Shown: positions 55,013-64,000, numbered from the stretch's first letter. The stretch is 64,000 nt of DNA from Clostridium sp. C2-6-12 (GCF_009928485.1 NZ_JAABNP010000003.1:1-64000), one strand, 5' to 3'. The notes: generated by a model from the sequence alone, not told the origin. Program-made: numbers and translations.

Positions 55013-55468
55013 CTATTTTTCTCTTAATACAGTTTCTATTAGAATCTTTAATCCAATGACCCTTTCCTTGCCTAATATAACATTGGCAGCATGAAAAATA
55101 TATTTATCTTCTGTTACCAATATAAGGTTAGTATCTAAATAGCAAGTATATAAAAGCAGTAAATCAATTTCTGATAACTTATCTGTATTAAAATAAGTAT
55201 TACCTTTTTGAGAATGTTTTATATTTAGTATAGAGTAAAATTCTTTAAGCTCACCTCTATCTACTTCAATAACAAATGGAAGTAACTTGCAAAATCTTTC
55301 TGATAAAATTTGCATTCCTTTGTACTCTCGTCTTTCTTTTACAACAAGTTCTTGGCTTACTGCTTCTAATATTTTAATTTTATTCTCTTCAATAAGTCTG
55401 TTGATAACAAGAGGGTGTTGCTTCCAAAGTCCTATTACAACATTTGTATCTAGTAAATACTCCTTCAT
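55013..55468 (-). CDS. PIN domain protein, 151 aa
   Basis: PIN-fold, Mg-dependent RNase-like protein. It starts MKEYLLDTNVVIGLW, with D7 as the first acidic residue, and has a central SEIDLLLLYTC and a later LILVTEDKYIFHAA with acidic residues, matching the catalytic pattern. VapC toxins share this fold, but no VapB-like antitoxin gene is adjacent, so a toxin role is doubtful. AGGAGGAA supports the start. Repeats of the 40-bp family lie just upstream. Confidence 0.82.
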   Translation of the reverse strand: MKEYLLDTNVVIGLWKQHPLVINRLIEENKIKILEAVSQELVVKERREYKGMQILSERFCKLLPFVIEVDRGELKEFYSILNIKHSQKGNTYFNTDKLSEIDLLLLYTCYLDTNLILVTEDKYIFHAANVILGKERVIGLKILIETVLREK

Positions 55469-55522
55469 AATTATTCCTCCTAGAATTCTTAATCAGTTGA
55501 AAGTTTAGAGTTCAAAGTTATG

Positions 55523-55625
55523 CACTTTTAAAAAGAGCAGCTATGCTGCTATACGGAACTTTGCACATATAAATGGAACAGCTATGCACTTCTAACAAAA
55601 GCAGCTATGCTACAACGCAGAACTT
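55523..55625. repeat. Two inverted copies of the 40-bp dispersed repeat
   Basis: The unit at 55523-55562 is nearly the reverse complement of the units at 190-270, with a few mismatches. A more degenerate unit lies at 55587-55625. Both contain AGCAGCTATGCT. The stretch separates the PIN gene from the small gene at 55722-55877. Confidence 0.72.
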
Positions 55626-55721
55626 CTCCGGCATTAGAAATTAACACTTAGCTACATATAATAAAAAAAATCTTAACTAATACTTATATTATACATTAGT
55701 TAAGATTTCATATAATCAATT

Positions 55722-55877
55722 TTAAGAACGATCTTCCATCTTTCTTTTTGCCTTCATTACATTTTCTTCACTAAGATGTGTTTCTTTAACTATTTCTCCC
55801 ATACCACAACCTTTATCAAGCATTTCTTTTGCCTTTTCCATAGCTTTTTCATGTTCTCCCTTTTTCAAAATTTCCAT
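55722..55877 (-). CDS. Small helical protein, 51 aa
   Basis: ORF starting MEILKKGEHEKAMEKAKEML, with AAAGGAGGA upstream. The middle reads GCGMGEIVKETHLSEENVMK, a pattern like the short helix-turn-helix tails (ML..G..IEEI...T.LS.EE) seen on Rpn-type and other Firmicute proteins. It is probably a real small gene; its function is unknown. Confidence 0.75.
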   Translation of the reverse strand: MEILKKGEHEKAMEKAKEMLDKGCGMGEIVKETHLSEENVMKAKRKMEDRS

Positions 55878-55942
55878 AAAAAAATCCTCCTTTGTTAATG
55901 TAAATTTGAATTTATTATTAACTAAAGGAGAAAATTTTATTC

Positions 55943-56770
55943 TTATAATCTTACAGTTTCACCTGCTTTAATTTCTACAACCTTTTCATCAACACTTATC
56001 CAAAGAGATATAGCTGAAGGATTGTACACTATTTCACAATCTGCTGAATACTTTAAATTATTTAGAGCTTTTAAATAATCAACAATTTCTATATTAGTTG
56101 CATACCAAATTGAATCATGATTACTTACAGTTTTGCAAAACTCCTCAGCAAGCTCCCAATTGTCATCAACTTCAAATTCATAGCTATGTCCCCATACATA
56201 TAATAATGACATACCAAAAGGGGGATTGTTAACAAAGCTCTTTGCTATTTCCATTAATCTAGGATTTTTATGATGACAAGTTGGATGCCATTCTAAAAAG
56301 TTTCTAGGTAAATGACATCCTTCATGTCCATTTACAGTTCTTGAATATTCAATTCCACAACTCTCCATAACTTGAATAACTTTATCATCATACGTTCCAT
56401 ATGGATATGCCATTCCTCTTACTGGATAACCAAATATTTTTTCTAAATTTTTTCTATCTTCAAAAATTTCTTTTATTATCATTTCTTTTGAAAGCTGTTC
56501 TAATTGAGGATGAGTTAAAGTATGTACTGCTACCTCATGGCCTTCATATAATTCTCCGATTTCATCGATATTGATCCTTTGTATTTTTTTACCTTGATTA
56601 ATCCAATAATTGTCTTCACTTTGTATACCTGAATTAAGATTAAAGGTTGCTTTTAGATTATATTTATTAAAAATACTAACTAGTCTTTTATCTTGCATAA
56701 TTCCATCATCATAGCTTAGAGTCAGAGCTTTTTGTCTTCCACCTTTGAAAAGGTTTTTAATAATATTCAT
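55943..56770 (-). CDS. Polysaccharide deacetylase (NodB) family protein, 275 aa
   Basis: NodB-fold metal-dependent deacetylase. The catalytic DD pair is in LTLSYDDGIMQD, and the metal-binding HxxxH is in AVHTLTHPQLE. No signal peptide is seen, so it is cytosolic or acts on a non-wall substrate. The start is uncertain between 56770 and an ATG five codons upstream; neither has an ideal ribosome-binding site, and I favour 56770. Confidence 0.85.
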   Translation of the reverse strand: MNIIKNLFKGGRQKALTLSYDDGIMQDKRLVSIFNKYNLKATFNLNSGIQSEDNYWINQGKKIQRINIDEIGELYEGHEVAVHTLTHPQLEQLSKEMIIKEIFEDRKNLEKIFGYPVRGMAYPYGTYDDKVIQVMESCGIEYSRTVNGHEGCHLPRNFLEWHPTCHHKNPRLMEIAKSFVNNPPFGMSLLYVWGHSYEFEVDDNWELAEEFCKTVSNHDSIWYATNIEIVDYLKALNNLKYSADCEIVYNPSAISLWISVDEKVVEIKAGETVRL

Positions 56771-56881
56771 ATGAGTTGACCACATCCTTACAATTATAAT
56801 TTTTAACTAAAATACCAATTAACAGTTTTAGTATAATTATTATATTTTTTTAAGTCAACCCAACAAATTATAGATTTATCA

Positions 56882-57910
56882 TTAAAATAAATAGTAATTT
56901 ATATCATCATACAAAACCTTAATAATAACAGCTATTGGAACTGCTAAAATCATTCCCAAAAAACCTCCTATAGTATCTCCAATTAGCAATAAAATTATTA
57001 TTACAAATGGATGCATATCAGTACTGTCTCCTGTCATTTTAGGTGCTAAAATATCCCCCTCTATCTGCTGAATTAAGAACATTCCAAAAATCACCCAAAG
57101 AGCTTTAACAGGCGAGTCTAAAAGTGCAACTATAACAGCAGGAACTGCACCAAAAATAGGGCCAAAATAAGGTATTATATTTAATATTGCATTTAATATG
57201 GAAATCCATAATGGAAATTTAACCTTTAATATAATAAGTAACCCAAAAGTCAATAATCCTATTAGCCCTGAAAGTAGTAGCTGGCTTGTTATATATCTTG
57301 TCAGTACCCTATCTATATCTTTTAAGAATTTTCTAGTTAATTCTCTTTTTTCAGTGGATAATAGTAGCAGACTTTTTGTATAAATCTTATTTCCATCACA
57401 TAAAAAATAATAAATCATGATTGGTATAATTGCAAAGGATATGATATTATCACTAAATTTAATCAAATTATCTATGGCGTTATCCGTAAATTTCATCCAT
57501 ATAGAATTTCCTTTTTCTAAAATATCATTATACAACATATTTATAAATACAACATTTTTTAATTTAAATCGTTCAGATATATCATAGAAAAAGTCATTTA
57601 CATTATCTAGTATATTACTGATATTGGCTATTTCATTAAATAAAGCTGGAACTATTACTATGATACATGCTGCAACAATACTTATTATTATTGATATTAC
57701 TAATATTGAAGCTATTTTTCTACTAACCTTAAACTTTGCCTCAAATGTATCTCTAATTGGACTTAATGTATATGCTAAAATGAAAGATGCTATAATGATA
57801 TTTACAATAGTATTAAGTGATTTACTTAAAAAGTATCCTAATATAAAAATTATAATAAGGCTAAGGATTATTGTAGATAATATTAGTCTTTTATGCTTTC
57901 TTAATTGCAT
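56882..57910 (-). CDS. AI-2E family (PerM/YdbI-like) transporter, 342 aa
   Basis: About eight membrane segments in the AI-2E family pattern, including the loop IPYFGPIFGAVPA and the ending FLGMILAVPIAVIIKV. Members include proposed autoinducer-2 exporters and Na+/H+ antiporters, so the substrate is open. I chose ATG 57910; the start overlaps the end of the PRC-barrel gene by about 20 bases, implying coupling. Confidence 0.87.
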   Translation of the reverse strand: MQLRKHKRLILSTIILSLIIIFILGYFLSKSLNTIVNIIIASFILAYTLSPIRDTFEAKFKVSRKIASILVISIIISIVAACIIVIVPALFNEIANISNILDNVNDFFYDISERFKLKNVVFINMLYNDILEKGNSIWMKFTDNAIDNLIKFSDNIISFAIIPIMIYYFLCDGNKIYTKSLLLLSTEKRELTRKFLKDIDRVLTRYITSQLLLSGLIGLLTFGLLIILKVKFPLWISILNAILNIIPYFGPIFGAVPAVIVALLDSPVKALWVIFGMFLIQQIEGDILAPKMTGDSTDMHPFVIIILLLIGDTIGGFLGMILAVPIAVIIKVLYDDINYYLF

Positions 57911-58391
57911 TATAATTTTCCATACTATGAGGCATAGATTTAAATGAAATCCCCTCATTACCTATATATAAGATATATTTTTCGCCAAGTATACATTTAT
58001 TTATTAGAATAATTTGCTTACCTTTTATCATCTTATCTATTAATCCCGAACTTGTTACTATGGCTTTTATTGAATAATCCCTATCATCTATTATAATATC
58101 CTCTAACACGCCTTTTATATTCCCTGCTCTATCAATTATATCCATATACTTTAATTCCTTAAAAGCTAAACCATTGCCTCTTCGTATTGAATTAATTATT
58201 ACATCTTCTCCTATATCTATTATTTCTTCCATATCAATATAGTTATTTTTAGAAAACAACACGCTACTCGATACTTTAAAACCTATAATTTTTGCCAGAT
58301 AAAAATCTATATATATATCTTCAATTATTCCAATTTTCTTTCCCTTTAAATCATAAACCTTTTTAAAGTAAAAATCTCTTGTTTTAAACAT
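57891..58391 (-). CDS. PRC-barrel domain protein, 166 aa
   Basis: Two PRC-barrel-like repeats: residues about 3-75 (KKVYDLKGKKIGIIEDIYID) and about 80-155 (DIIDRAGNIKGVLEDIIIDD). PRC barrels occur in ribosome maturation and photosynthetic proteins and in spore or envelope proteins of clostridia. The role is unknown. It is in an operon with the AI-2E transporter. AGGAGGAGA lies directly before the start. Confidence 0.8.
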   Translation of the reverse strand: MFKTRDFYFKKVYDLKGKKIGIIEDIYIDFYLAKIIGFKVSSSVLFSKNNYIDMEEIIDIGEDVIINSIRRGNGLAFKELKYMDIIDRAGNIKGVLEDIIIDDRDYSIKAIVTSSGLIDKMIKGKQIILINKCILGEKYILYIGNEGISFKSMPHSMENYNAIKKA

Positions 58392-58500
58392 TCTCTCCTC
58401 CTATTGGCTAATAATAAAATCAGATTATTTCTATCTTACCCTTAATAAGGAAAAGTATTCACGATCTTCTATTCAATATTTTTTTAATTAGTAATAAATA

Positions 58501-58552
58501 AAAAAAATAATAATAACTTAGAACTCATTAGTTCTTAGCTATTATTATTTTT
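58501..58552 (-). terminator. Intrinsic terminator of the isc-mnmA operon
   Basis: A long AT-rich stem, AATAATAATA with TATTATTATT plus an inner AAGAACT/AGTTCTT, followed by eight T on the minus strand. It lies just after mnmA. Confidence 0.85.
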
Positions 58553-58566
58553 ATATACTATGAAAA

Positions 58567-59643
58567 TTATAATACAGATTCAATTATTCCGCCGCCAACT
58601 ACTATTTCATTATCATAAAATACAACTGATTGACCTTTAGTTATAGCTCTTTGTTTTTCTTTAAAAGAAACTTTTACTCTGCCATTTGGAAGCGGTGTTA
58701 ACGTTGCTGCTGCTGGTTTTGCTGAATATCTTATTTTTGCTGTAACTTGTATTTCTTTTTCAAGTTTATCAAAAGGAATAAAATTTACATCCATAGCAAC
58801 TAAATCAGTTTTAAATATATCATCTTCAGCACCTAGTACAACTTCATTTGTTTTAGCATTTATACCTATAACAAAAACTGGTCTTCCAAGGGATAATCCA
58901 AGACCTTTTCTTTGACCAATAGTATAATATACAATTCCTTTATGCTGCCCAAGTACATTACCATTTTTATCAACAAAATTACCTGGCTTTACTCTGTCTG
59001 GTTTTGCTTCTGAAATATATCTTCCATGATTATTATCTGTAATAAAACAAATCTCTTCACTGTCTTTTTTATTATGAACAGCTAAACCAATTTCTTTAGC
59101 TATTTCTCTTATCTTTGTCTTTTCATATGCTCCACAAGGCATTAAAGTATGTGCTAGTTGTTCTTGTGTAAAATTATATAAAGCATAAGTTTGATCTTTA
59201 CTATCATCATCTGATCTTATCAATAAATATCTTCCATCACGCTCTTCAATTTTAGCATAATGACCTGTAGCTACATAATCTGCACCAATTCCTTTGGCTC
59301 TTCTTAAAAGTTCATCAAACTTTAAATGTTTATTACATTCAATACAAGGATTAGGTGTTTTTCCATCAATGTATTCCTGAACGAAAGGATCTATAACCTT
59401 TTCCTTAAAGTAATCTCTAAAATTTAAAACATAAAATGGTATTTCAAGTTTATCACACACTCTTCTTGCATCATCAACAGCAGAAAGGGAGCAGCAGCCC
59501 CCTTCTCTTTCTTCAAATTCACCATCGTGCTGCCAAATCTGCATTGTAGCACCAATGACTTCATATCCCTGCTGTTTCAATAAATATGCGGCAACAGAAC
59601 TATCTACACCACCACTCATACCTACTAAAACTTTTTTCTTCAT
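58567..59643 (-). CDS. mnmA: tRNA 2-thiouridylase MnmA, 358 aa
   Basis: Makes the 2-thiouridine of wobble U34 in tRNA Lys, Glu and Gln. The ATP-binding PP-loop is [11 protein letters not shown]. The catalytic cysteines are C100 (NPCIECN) and C199 (SEEICFITD). It receives sulfur from IscS, encoded two genes upstream. The start at 59643 has GGAGAAG upstream and overlaps the iscU end; upstream ATGs are inside iscU. Last gene of the operon. Confidence 0.96.
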   Translation of the reverse strand: MKKKVLVGMSGGVDSSVAAYLLKQQGYEVIGATMQIWQHDGEFEEREGGCCSLSAVDDARRVCDKLEIPFYVLNFRDYFKEKVIDPFVQEYIDGKTPNPCIECNKHLKFDELLRRAKGIGADYVATGHYAKIEERDGRYLLIRSDDDSKDQTYALYNFTQEQLAHTLMPCGAYEKTKIREIAKEIGLAVHNKKDSEEICFITDNNHGRYISEAKPDRVKPGNFVDKNGNVLGQHKGIVYYTIGQRKGLGLSLGRPVFVIGINAKTNEVVLGAEDDIFKTDLVAMDVNFIPFDKLEKEIQVTAKIRYSAKPAAATLTPLPNGRVKVSFKEKQRAITKGQSVVFYDNEIVVGGGIIESVL

Positions 59644-59644
59644 A

Positions 59645-60082
59645 TTATTCTTCTCCATGCACCTGAGCATGTAAATCTTCATCACTATGCTCTTCCATTG
59701 GTATTACTTCTAATCCGTTTCTTGCTCTATAATCGTTTATAGCTTTATGAATAGCTTCTTCTGCAAGTACTGAACAATGCATTTTTACTGGTGGAAGTCC
59801 ATCTAATGCTTCAGCAACTGCTTTATTAGTTAATTCCCAAGCTTCATCTAAAGTCTTTCCTTTAATTAATTCAGTTGCCATCGATGATGATGCAATTGCA
59901 GAACCACATCCAAAAGTCTTAAACTTAACATCCTTAATTATATTATCTTCAACCTTAAGGTAGATCTTCATTATATCTCCACACTTAGCGTTTCCTACTT
60001 CACCTACACCATTTGCATCTTCTATTTCTCCAACATTTCTTGGATTTTGGAAATGTTCCATTACCTTATCACTGTATATCAT
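59645..60082 (-). CDS. iscU: Fe-S cluster scaffold IscU/NifU N-terminal type, 145 aa
   Basis: Builds Fe-S clusters on C34, C59 and C103; Asp36 is the residue that helps release the cluster. Motifs: [21 protein letters not shown] and [11 protein letters not shown]. The C-terminus is slightly extended and acidic, with two His. AGAAAGGGGA supports the start. It sits between iscS and mnmA with one- to two-base gaps. Confidence 0.96.
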   Translation of the reverse strand: MIYSDKVMEHFQNPRNVGEIEDANGVGEVGNAKCGDIMKIYLKVEDNIIKDVKFKTFGCGSAIASSSMATELIKGKTLDEAWELTNKAVAEALDGLPPVKMHCSVLAEEAIHKAINDYRARNGLEVIPMEEHSDEDLHAQVHGEE

Positions 60083-60083
60083 A

Positions 60084-61265
60084 TTATTTTTCCCCTTTCT
60101 TTAAAAAGTCATCCCATAATGGTGACATATTTCTTAATCTTTCAATTATTGGTGGTACAACTTCAAGAACATAATCTACATCTTCATCTGTTGAACCATC
60201 TCCCATAGAAAGTCTTAATGATCCATGAGCTATTTCATGAGGTAATCCAATAGCAAGCAAAACATGCGATGGATCTAAAGATCCTGATGTACACGCGCTA
60301 CCACTTGATGCACAAACACCTTTAAAGTCTAATGATAAAAGAATTGATTCTCCTTCGATAAATCTAAAACATACATTAACATTACCAGGTAATCTCTTAT
60401 CACCTTTTGGTCCATTTAATTTAGTATAAGGAATTTCTAAAAGTCCGTTTATTAATCTATCTCTAAGTACTGTTAAATTTTTCATGTGTTCTTCTAAATT
60501 AGTTGTTGCAAGTTCAATAGCTTTACCAAGTCCTACTATTGATGCAATATTTTCTGTTCCTGCTCTTCTATTTCTTTCTTGAGCTCCACCATGAATCAAA
60601 TTATCAATCTTAATTCCCTTTTTGATATATAATACACCAATACCTTTAGGTCCATAAATCTTATGGCCAGCAAGGGAAAGCATATCTATATTCATTTCTT
60701 TAACATCTACTGGAATATTTCCAACAGCTTGAACTGCATCTGTATGGAAATAGATTTTCTTTTCTCTACAAAGCTCTCCAATTTCTTTAATTGGTTCTAT
60801 AGTTCCAATTTCATTATTAGCAAACATGATTGTTACTAAGATTGTTTTGTCAGTAATAGCAGCCTTTAAGTCTTCTAATCTAACTAAACCTTCATCATCT
60901 ACATCTAAATATGTAACGTCAAAACCATTCTTTTCTAAATATTGACATGCATGAAGAACTGCATGATGTTCTATTTTAGTAGTTATTATATGGTTTCCTT
61001 TATTTTTATGAGCTGCTGCAATACCTTTAATTGCCCAGTTATCAGCTTCTGATCCACCGCCTGTGAAATACACTTCCTCTGGTAAACAATTTATAGCTTT
61101 TGCAACTTGTTCCCTTGCTTTATCTATAGCTCTTTTAGTTTCTCTTGATATCCCATAAAATGAAGATGGGTTTCCAAATTTTTCAGTAAAATAAGGAAGC
61201 ATTTCTTCTAATACTTCTGGTTTTACATACGTTGTAGCTGAATAATCCATGTATACATTTTTCAT
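60084..61265 (-). CDS. iscS: Cysteine desulfurase IscS/NifS, 393 aa
   Basis: PLP enzyme that takes sulfur from cysteine for Fe-S clusters and tRNA thiolation. PLP lysine K202 lies in LAGHKIYGPKG, H101 stacks on PLP, and the catalytic persulfide C325 lies in SSGSACTSGS. The start at 61265 has AGGAGTGAA upstream and overlaps the end of iscR; a longer in-frame ATG lies within iscR. Second gene of the operon. Confidence 0.96.
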   Translation of the reverse strand: MKNVYMDYSATTYVKPEVLEEMLPYFTEKFGNPSSFYGISRETKRAIDKAREQVAKAINCLPEEVYFTGGGSEADNWAIKGIAAAHKNKGNHIITTKIEHHAVLHACQYLEKNGFDVTYLDVDDEGLVRLEDLKAAITDKTILVTIMFANNEIGTIEPIKEIGELCREKKIYFHTDAVQAVGNIPVDVKEMNIDMLSLAGHKIYGPKGIGVLYIKKGIKIDNLIHGGAQERNRRAGTENIASIVGLGKAIELATTNLEEHMKNLTVLRDRLINGLLEIPYTKLNGPKGDKRLPGNVNVCFRFIEGESILLSLDFKGVCASSGSACTSGSLDPSHVLLAIGLPHEIAHGSLRLSMGDGSTDEDVDYVLEVVPPIIERLRNMSPLWDDFLKKGEK

Positions 61266-61266
61266 T

Positions 61267-61722
61267 TTACTCTTCACTCCTATCAGCAATCTTGATGCCA
61301 GCTTTCTTTTTGGTCATAGCTTCGTGATCATCAAGTATATCTTGAAGTGTTATTGAATTCATAACACTATCTATACTATTTTTTATCTTTTCCCATACAG
61401 CTTTTGTTGCACAACAATCTGAAGTGTCGCATTGAACTCCATCAATACAATCAGCTATTTCAATCGGACCTTCTAAAATGGTCATTATATCTCCAACTGT
61501 TATTTCACTTGGCTGTTTACATAAAACATAACCCCCTTGTGCTCCTCTTATACTTCGTATAATATTTGCACGTCTAAGCGGGCTGAATAACTGCTCCAAA
61601 TAATATTCCGAGAGATTCTCTCTTTTGGATATAGTTTTTATAGAAACTGGAGCTCCACCATAATTAGATGCTAAGTCAACCATAGCTCTAACACCATATC
61701 TTCCTTTTGTTGAAAGTTTCAT
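61267..61722 (-). CDS. iscR: Rrf2/IscR family Fe-S cluster regulator, 151 aa
   Basis: Winged-helix regulator starting MKLSTKGRYGVRAMVDLA. The cluster ligands match IscR positions: C92, C98 and C104 (DCIDGVQCDTSDCC), with an extra C103. It probably represses its own operon when it carries a [2Fe-2S] cluster. GAAGAGGTGA supports the start. First gene of iscR-iscS-iscU-mnmA. Confidence 0.94.
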   Translation of the reverse strand: MKLSTKGRYGVRAMVDLASNYGGAPVSIKTISKRENLSEYYLEQLFSPLRRANIIRSIRGAQGGYVLCKQPSEITVGDIMTILEGPIEIADCIDGVQCDTSDCCATKAVWEKIKNSIDSVMNSITLQDILDDHEAMTKKKAGIKIADRSEE

Positions 61723-61764
61723 ACTTTCACCTCTTCTTAATATTTAATATCAATTTTTATTTAT

Positions 61765-61793
61765 ATCTTACCAAACCACTCTGCTTTTGTCAA
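61765..61793 (-). promoter_or_regulatory. Promoter of the isc operon
   Basis: TTGACA (61788-61793) and TAAGAT (61765-61770) with 17 bp between. It begins within a few bases of the end of rarA. The spacer AAAGCAGAGTGGTTTGG is unusually G-rich here and may be the IscR site. Confidence 0.78.
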
Positions 61794-61800
61794 ATATAAT

Positions 61801-63048
61801 TTATTTCTTCTTTATTGCTTCCCAATATTTTTTTATGCCGTCTTCATATTTATTTCTTTGTTCTTCGTAATAGCGCTTACCAATAAGCTCTTTGGGCATA
61901 TATTCCTGCTCTACGTAATGATCTTGGTAACTATGAGGATATTTATATCCCCCAACTCCTAAATTAGCAGCCCCCATATAGTGAGCATCCTTTAAATGCA
62001 TAGGAACATCACCAAAATTAATACTTTCTAAATCATTCATTGCTGAATCAATTGCTATAATAGCACTATTTGATTTAGGAAGTGTTGCTAAATATATTAC
62101 TATTTCTGCAAGAATTATTCTTGCTTCAGGAAATCCAACCTTTAATGCAAGCTCTATTCCCGAATTAACAACAGACAAGGCTGTAGGAAATGCAAGACCT
62201 ATATCTTCAGCTGCAATAACTGATATTCTTCTAACTATGGCAGTTAAATTACCACCTTTAATCAATCTTGCAAGATAGTGAATTGCTGCATCTGGATCAC
62301 TTCCCCTAATACTCTTTTGAAGAGCACTCAATAAATTATAAAATTCATCACCACTAGCATCAGCTCTCATATTAGATTGTTCTAGGCTTTCTATATATTC
62401 TGTTGAAAGCTCTCTAATAGTTTTTACCTGAGAATTTATAGCTAACTCTAAAATATTATATGCTTTCCTATAATCTCCCTGAGATATTTCCCCAATATAT
62501 TTAAGAGCTTCCTCAGAGTATTTAACTTCTATTCCTTCTTTTATCAGCTTCTCTATTGATCTTCTAAGACCTGTGATAATATCTTCTGTATTAAGCGGCT
62601 TAAAAGAAAATATATTGCATCTGCTTATTATAGCTTTATGTATAACAAAATAAGGATTTTCGGTTGTACTAGCGATTAAAGTGATTCGTCCATCTTCAAT
62701 AAATTCTAATAAAGCCTGTTGCTGCTTTTTATTAAAATGCTGAAGCTCATCGATATACAAAACCACTCCATTATAATTTAAAAGATTATCCATATTATTG
62801 GTAATATCTTGAATATCTTTCACAGAAGCAACTGTTGCATTTAACTTATAAAATTTCTTATCTACATAATTAGCCATTATATTGGCTAAAGTAGTCTTTC
62901 CTGTTCCTGGTGGACCATAAAATATACAATTGCAGATATTTTTGCTCTTTATTAAATTATATAGGGGTTTTCCTTCGCTTAAAATATGTTGTTGTCCCAC
63001 AAAATCTTTTAAATCACTTGGTCTCATTAAATCTGCTAATGGCCGCAT
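61801..63048 (-). CDS. rarA: Replication-associated recombination protein RarA (MgsA), 415 aa
   Basis: AAA+ ATPase of the clamp-loader type acting at stalled replication forks. Walker A GPPGTGKTT, Walker B VVLYIDELQHF, sensor I ASTTENPYF, and the C-terminal MgsA domain with IAAEDIGLAFP and MYMGAANLG-like segments. Length is typical. GGGGGTGG supports the start. Transcribed separately from, and directly upstream of, the isc operon. Confidence 0.94.
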   Translation of the reverse strand: MRPLADLMRPSDLKDFVGQQHILSEGKPLYNLIKSKNICNCIFYGPPGTGKTTLANIMANYVDKKFYKLNATVASVKDIQDITNNMDNLLNYNGVVLYIDELQHFNKKQQQALLEFIEDGRITLIASTTENPYFVIHKAIISRCNIFSFKPLNTEDIITGLRRSIEKLIKEGIEVKYSEEALKYIGEISQGDYRKAYNILELAINSQVKTIRELSTEYIESLEQSNMRADASGDEFYNLLSALQKSIRGSDPDAAIHYLARLIKGGNLTAIVRRISVIAAEDIGLAFPTALSVVNSGIELALKVGFPEARIILAEIVIYLATLPKSNSAIIAIDSAMNDLESINFGDVPMHLKDAHYMGAANLGVGGYKYPHSYQDHYVEQEYMPKELIGKRYYEEQRNKYEDGIKKYWEAIKKK

Positions 63049-63065
63049 TTTCCACCCCCGTAGAT

Positions 63066-63099
63066 CAATTAACAGTTAACAATTAACAGTTAACAATTA
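63066..63099. repeat. 14-bp tandem repeat upstream of rarA
   Basis: CAATTAACAGTTAA occurs twice in direct tandem (63066-63079, 63080-63093), followed by a partial third copy. It lies just upstream of the rarA ribosome-binding site. Confidence 0.7.
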
Positions 63100-63185
63100 T
63101 TTTTGATTCGGCAAATCTCGTTATTATTTATTAATTTCTACTAAAAAACTAAGATTTATACCAAATATTATTATAACAGATATCT

Positions 63186-63229
63186 AAAAATAAAAAAGCA
63201 GTAAGAACATAAAATATTCTCACTACTTT
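63186..63229 (-). terminator. Intrinsic terminator after the ABC ATPase
   Basis: AAAGCAGTAAGAA pairs with TTCTCACTACTTT (two mismatches) across a nine-base loop, with a T-run on the minus strand. It lies about 30 bases after the stop. Confidence 0.82.
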
Positions 63230-63257
63230 GCTTAAATACTTAAATTTTTGTAACATT

Positions 63258-64000
63258 TTAACCAAATAAGGTTCTATCACTTAAAGCTTCTTCGCCATTT
63301 GCTCGTTCAAAAAGTCCAAGAAGCTTATTAGTATCAAGTCTTTCTTTTTCTTCACCTTGAATATCTGCTAAAATTTGACCTCTGTGCATCATGAAAAGTC
63401 TATTCCCATTTTCAAGAGCATGTTTAAGATTATGTGTAACCATAAGGGTTGTAATGCCACTATCCTTAACAATATTTCTAGTTATGTTCATGATTTTTTC
63501 TGAAGTTTTAGGGTCTAAGGCTGCAGTATGTTCATCAAGTAATAATAACTTTGGTCTAGACATTACTGCCATAAGTAAAGTTAAAGCTTGTCTTTGTCCA
63601 CCAGATAAAAGCAATACTTTATTATAAATTTTATCCTCTAATCCTAAATTGAGCTCACTAACCATTTCCTTATAATAATCTATTCTCTTTTTATTTATTC
63701 CAAAGCTAAGACCAAAGCTCTTTCCTTTATTATCTGCAAGAGCAATATTTTCTAAGATAGTCATATTAGGTGCAACTCCCATAGAAGGATTTTGATACAC
63801 TCTTCCAATAGATTTTGCTCTAACATGTTCTGGCTTATTAATAACTTCATCTCCATCTAATAATATGGAACCCGAATCTGCTGCTATTGTTCCTGATATC
63901 ATGTTTAATAAAGTTGATTTTCCTGCACCGTTTGAACCTATAATGCTTATATAATCCCCTTGATTAACTTCTAAGGATAATCTATCAAAAACTCGGTTTT
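63258..64000 (-). CDS. ABC transporter ATP-binding protein, partial at the window edge
   Basis: The reading frame stays open to the end of the window, so the true start lies beyond 64000. Walker A GSNGAGKST is read at about 63920-63946, signature LSGGQRQA, Walker B LLLLDEHTAALD and H-loop MVTHNL. DEH in place of the usual DEP/DEA after Walker B, and GRVYQNPSMGVAPNMT, are typical of ATPases that work with tryptophan/tyrosine-type ABC permeases (TrpXYZ-like). It is the last gene of its operon. Substrate is inferred only. Confidence 0.88.
   Translation of the reverse strand, partial: NRVFDRLSLEVNQGDYISIIGSNGAGKSTLLNMISGTIAADSGSILLDGDEVINKPEHVRAKSIGRVYQNPSMGVAPNMTILENIALADNKGKSFGLSFGINKKRIDYYKEMVSELNLGLEDKIYNKVLLLSGGQRQALTLLMAVMSRPKLLLLDEHTAALDPKTSEKIMNITRNIVKDSGITTLMVTHNLKHALENGNRLFMMHRGQILADIQGEEKERLDTNKLLGLFERANGEEALSDRTLFG

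Noticed and set aside
55013-55468. VapBC toxin-antitoxin pair
   Set aside because: The PIN protein has no adjacent overlapping antitoxin gene; the nearest small gene is about 250 bases away beyond repeats.
1-64000. tRNA, rRNA, CRISPR arrays, transposases, phage genes
   Set aside because: Looked for on both strands by motif; none was recognised.

Overview
The window looks like chromosome of a low-GC, strictly anaerobic Firmicute, most likely Clostridium sensu stricto (butyricum/beijerinckii type). It is very AT-rich, has strong AGGAGG ribosome-binding sites and sigma-A promoters (TTGACA/TATAAT), and carries a large chemotaxis repertoire with an H-NOX receptor, YibE/F pair, MocR regulator, paired ArsA ATPases and an iscR-iscS-iscU-mnmA operon. 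No tRNA, rRNA, CRISPR array, prophage or insertion sequence was recognised. Most genes lie on the minus strand. Layout: 0.26-3 kb, an ABC-2 exporter operon. 3.2-4.8 kb, a creatininase-like hydrolase and MerR regulator behind a MerR-type promoter. 4.9-10.8 kb, a MacAB-like exporter operon (HlyD adaptor, ATPase, small membrane protein, FtsX permease) with a TetR regulator and a TetR-type operator over its promoter. 11.2-21.7 kb, a metal-acquisition and metal-stress region: a heterodimeric ABC pair, two PchR-like AraC regulators, a ketopantoate-reductase-like protein, a DUF2325 protein, a short DtxR-like regulator, a ribosomal protein S4 paralogue lacking zinc-ribbon cysteines and a flavodoxin. 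Four GTTAG-N6-CTAAC dyads link the promoters of the first part, and two Fur-type boxes sit at the promoters of the last part. 22-25 kb, a DMT transporter and a YibE/F pair. 25.4-46.7 kb, a chemosensory region with five chemoreceptors, two CheW, CheA, CheY, a hybrid histidine kinase and a lone receiver; no cheR, cheB, cheC or cheD is present. 47-52.8 kb, a HAD phosphatase, aldehyde dehydrogenase, two ArsA/GET3-like ATPases with a small protein between them, and a MarR regulator. 53-58.4 kb, a TM1266-like protein, cysS with its leader, PIN protein, deacetylase, AI-2E-type transporter and PRC-barrel protein. 58.5-63 kb, Fe-S assembly, tRNA thiolation and rarA; then a partial ABC ATPase at the window edge. 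The most notable signals are: (1) upstream of cysS, a complete attenuator layout: promoter, a 22-codon leader peptide with six consecutive Cys codons and a strong ribosome-binding site, then an intrinsic terminator. (2) cheA is split in two at a run of seven A; a -1 slip there would give a normal 682-residue CheA. (3) An H-NOX chemoreceptor keeps the Trp9/Asn74/Tyr140 pocket of O2-binding H-NOX proteins. (4) The shared dyad set of the ABC/AraC region. (5) The S4 paralogue with a Fur-type box. (6) A roughly 600-nt leader with short ORFs upstream of a cheW-receptor operon. All functional statements are inferred from sequence alone.
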